DNA of 10,643 bases. Origin: CAZJYC01 sp964550165 (GTDB lineage Bacteria; Acidobacteriota; Aminicenantia; Aminicenantales; Aminicenantaceae). The first letter of the stretch is position 1, and every line of letters begins with the position of its first letter. A program made the translations under genes and the position numbers. Where the stretch lies: contig CAZJYC010000081.1 of the NCBI GenBank assembly GCA_964550165.1, positions 1 to 10,643 of the forward strand, given 5' to 3'. The notes beneath the pieces are model-generated. The model worked only from the letters and a program-made list of their open reading frames with translations. It ran no database searches and was not told the DNA's origin. Positions 10,101 through 10,643 of the stretch are shown here, piece by piece.

Positions 10101-10448
10101 ATCCACTGTCAGCAGGAGTTTCAGGGAACCGCTAACAGGCTGACCCAGCATACGCTCGGGAAGTGCGACTTCCTTCCTCAACCAGCAGAAATCGAGGGAA
10201 TAAGATTGCCTGAGCTTCATGGTTTGCCAGGAAGAGTCATCGAATCCCGGCTGGCTGAGCACGGTCGCGTGAGTATCGTCTCTGGTCAGGTAGGGACTGT
10301 ATTTCCAGCTATCGTAGGAAGGCGTGGCCAGGGCATCGAGAGATTGGACAAGCTTGTCCGCGTTGGATTGGGGAAAAAGAATTGCGGAAAAAAGAAAAAA
10401 TGCCAGAAGATTCATGAAAAGTTTTTTCATTGCTATTTTTTCGTCCAT
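7197..10448 (-). CDS. Exported GH38 alpha-mannosidase
   Basis: A 1083-residue glycoside hydrolase family 38 enzyme, a retaining, metal-dependent alpha-mannosidase. The start at 10448 is chosen because GGAG lies 9 bases upstream. The ATG at residue 7 has no such site, although a classic signal peptide begins there (MKKLFMNLLAFFLFSAILFP), so export is likely. Residues about 60-170 look like a galactose-binding-type jelly roll (FDDSSW, then DDAGYLWINGE). The catalytic domain follows, with the metal ligands His279 and Asp281 in AHIDAAWLW, the predicted nucleophile Asp391 in GWNPDSFGYN, GDHGGG at 480-485, YHRGTYTTQ at 537-545 and the fourth ligand His594 in FHDILPGSS. Residues about 545-620 fit the family's three-helix middle domain, and about 650-1083 its beta-sandwich C-terminal domain. 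All catalytic motifs are intact. It probably trims mannose from glycans in the periplasm or outside the cell. It converges with the zinc-ribbon gene and shows no operon partner in the window. Confidence 0.95.
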   Translation of the reverse strand: MDEKIAMKKLFMNLLAFFLFSAILFPQSNADKLVQSLDALATPSYDSWKYSPYLTRDDTHATVLSQPGFDDSSWQTMKLRQSYSLDFCWLRKEVALPERMLGQPVSGSLKLLLTVDDAGYLWINGESKGYFPWNGEYELTRDAKPGEKFLIVIKAINTGGPLRLLRAEVELEKLKPLRQSIQDVSLSFRVGQKLLSFDTYQTNSRKREDPGIDKSKFDKSEKTRLNNLLQELAAKVDVEALKNGSLEKFKASMSLVRSELGPIAEYAKKFTLFFDANAHIDAAWLWREKETVQVARNTFDSVLKMMDIRPDFTYTQSSAVYYDWMERMYPEIFKKIQQRVKEGRWELVGGMWIEPDCNLPGGESWMRHLLYAKRYFLQKFGIDIKIGWNPDSFGYNWNMPQFYSNAGIDAFITQKIGWNDTNVFPYRLFWWQGPDGSRILAYFPFDYVNTVEDPFRLVDWMRQFEANTGMTKMMILFGVGDHGGGPSLEMLDRIERLKTVDIYPAIEYGTAAQYIEWLKKQGLSSIPTWKDELYLEYHRGTYTTQAKNKKFNRASEALMTNAEKFSTIATLLGAERRNAQLEEAWRIVLFNQFHDILPGSSIREVYIDSAEEYQDALAVGNHELNKALKFIAENIDTSKIKDGMPVSVFNPLSWARTDVVRLALPEADTNDYAVFDLQGKEIPSQIVPNKRYYREILFLAKNVPSLGYKTYVFKKQKPSAKNANLKISPKELENEFFKVTVDPDSGWLKSILDKRNSREILSGAGNELQILEDIPTAWDAWNIGLTGKRFPSTLRKIEIVETGPVRIVLRVFRDYLKPGVKKDFPTEDFPSTFFIQDIILYGRLDRIDFKTDVDWWEEHTMLKVAFPVTVNNTFASYEIPFGFIQRSTQTNTSWEKAQFEVSALRWADLSEVGYGVSLLNNSKYGHDIKGNTIRLSLLRSPNWPDPTADRGKHSIEYALYPHQGTWKEAWTLQRGYESNSPLLALRNEVHKGSLPEVHSFMKLEPSNLVLTTVKKAEDSEAWILQWYEARGEDSQSMLTLPRAPKKIVSSNFLEEEGMPISFDKNIANVRTKKNSVVTIKVYF

Positions 10449-10643
10449 TGTTTCTCTCCTCTCATTTGTTGACTTTCGCCTAATTGAGCAATTTTGATCT
10501 CTATTTTATCCTTGCGCTAAAAGATTAAAAGGACATTTATATCCAAGCAAATATGAACCAATGTAAGCATCTTTTTTCCGTGAAGGCATATGATGATAAA
10601 AGCCAACTCTAACAGTGCTGGTTTCCATCCCTCCTCGCCAAAG
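10449..10643 (-). other. Upstream region of the mannosidase gene, reaching the window edge
   Basis: AT-rich leader of the GH38 gene. On the minus strand TAAAAT (10503-10508) resembles a -10 box, and TTGCTT/TAATCT with 17 bases between is a second weak candidate. Neither has a good partner, so no promoter is called. Towards the window edge two minus-strand frames stay open for about 40 codons without recognisable similarity. A gene ending here cannot be confirmed. Confidence 0.3.

Noticed and set aside
9003..10472. Plus-strand frames of 164 and 186 codons
   Set aside because: They are antisense to the GH38 gene, which has all catalytic motifs in its own frame.
10506..10643. Possible C-terminal end of another minus-strand gene, or a 40-codon frame starting at 10628
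   Set aside because: Two frames are open but neither is recognisable, and the stretch is too short at the window edge to support a call.

Overview
The window reads as part of a bacterial chromosome of moderate GC content. It begins inside a 23S rRNA gene and continues through a 5S rRNA gene, so it covers the 3' end of an rRNA operon. The genes downstream are a glycine/arginine-rich RRM protein, a very large secreted sortilin/BNR-repeat protein, a tiny zinc-ribbon protein and a secreted GH38 alpha-mannosidase. With an 'ATTGCGAG' interspersed palindrome also present, this suits a heterotrophic glycan- and peptide-degrading bacterium, for example of the Acidobacteriota/Aminicenantes type. The taxonomic suggestion is inference from gene content and was not tested.

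Layout: 1-1623 is the 3' part of the 23S gene. 1737-1854 is 5S. 1943-2254 is the RRM protein, which starts close behind 5S on the same strand. 2499-3169 on the minus strand is a decayed DUF2961/GH172 gene. It keeps its promoter, ribosome binding site and signal peptide, but is cut by a 132 bp MITE-like palindromic element (2763-2894) and has lost its 3' half. 3410-6664 is the 1084-residue sortilin/BNR-like exported protein, followed by a strong intrinsic terminator. 6841-6981 encodes a 46-residue zinc ribbon. 7197-10448 on the minus strand is the 1083-residue GH38 alpha-mannosidase, convergent with the zinc-ribbon gene.

How the genes fit together: the GH38 enzyme and the dead GH172 gene both point to extracytoplasmic carbohydrate processing, and the sortilin-like protein is probably exported as well. 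Each protein gene appears to have its own ribosome binding site. The changes of strand and the terminator argue against one operon. I see no phage, CRISPR, defence or secretion system.

The two most notable signals are the element that splits the GH172 gene, whose ancestral reading frame can be largely followed across the insertion, and two substitutions in the normally near-invariant sarcin-ricin loop of the 23S rRNA.
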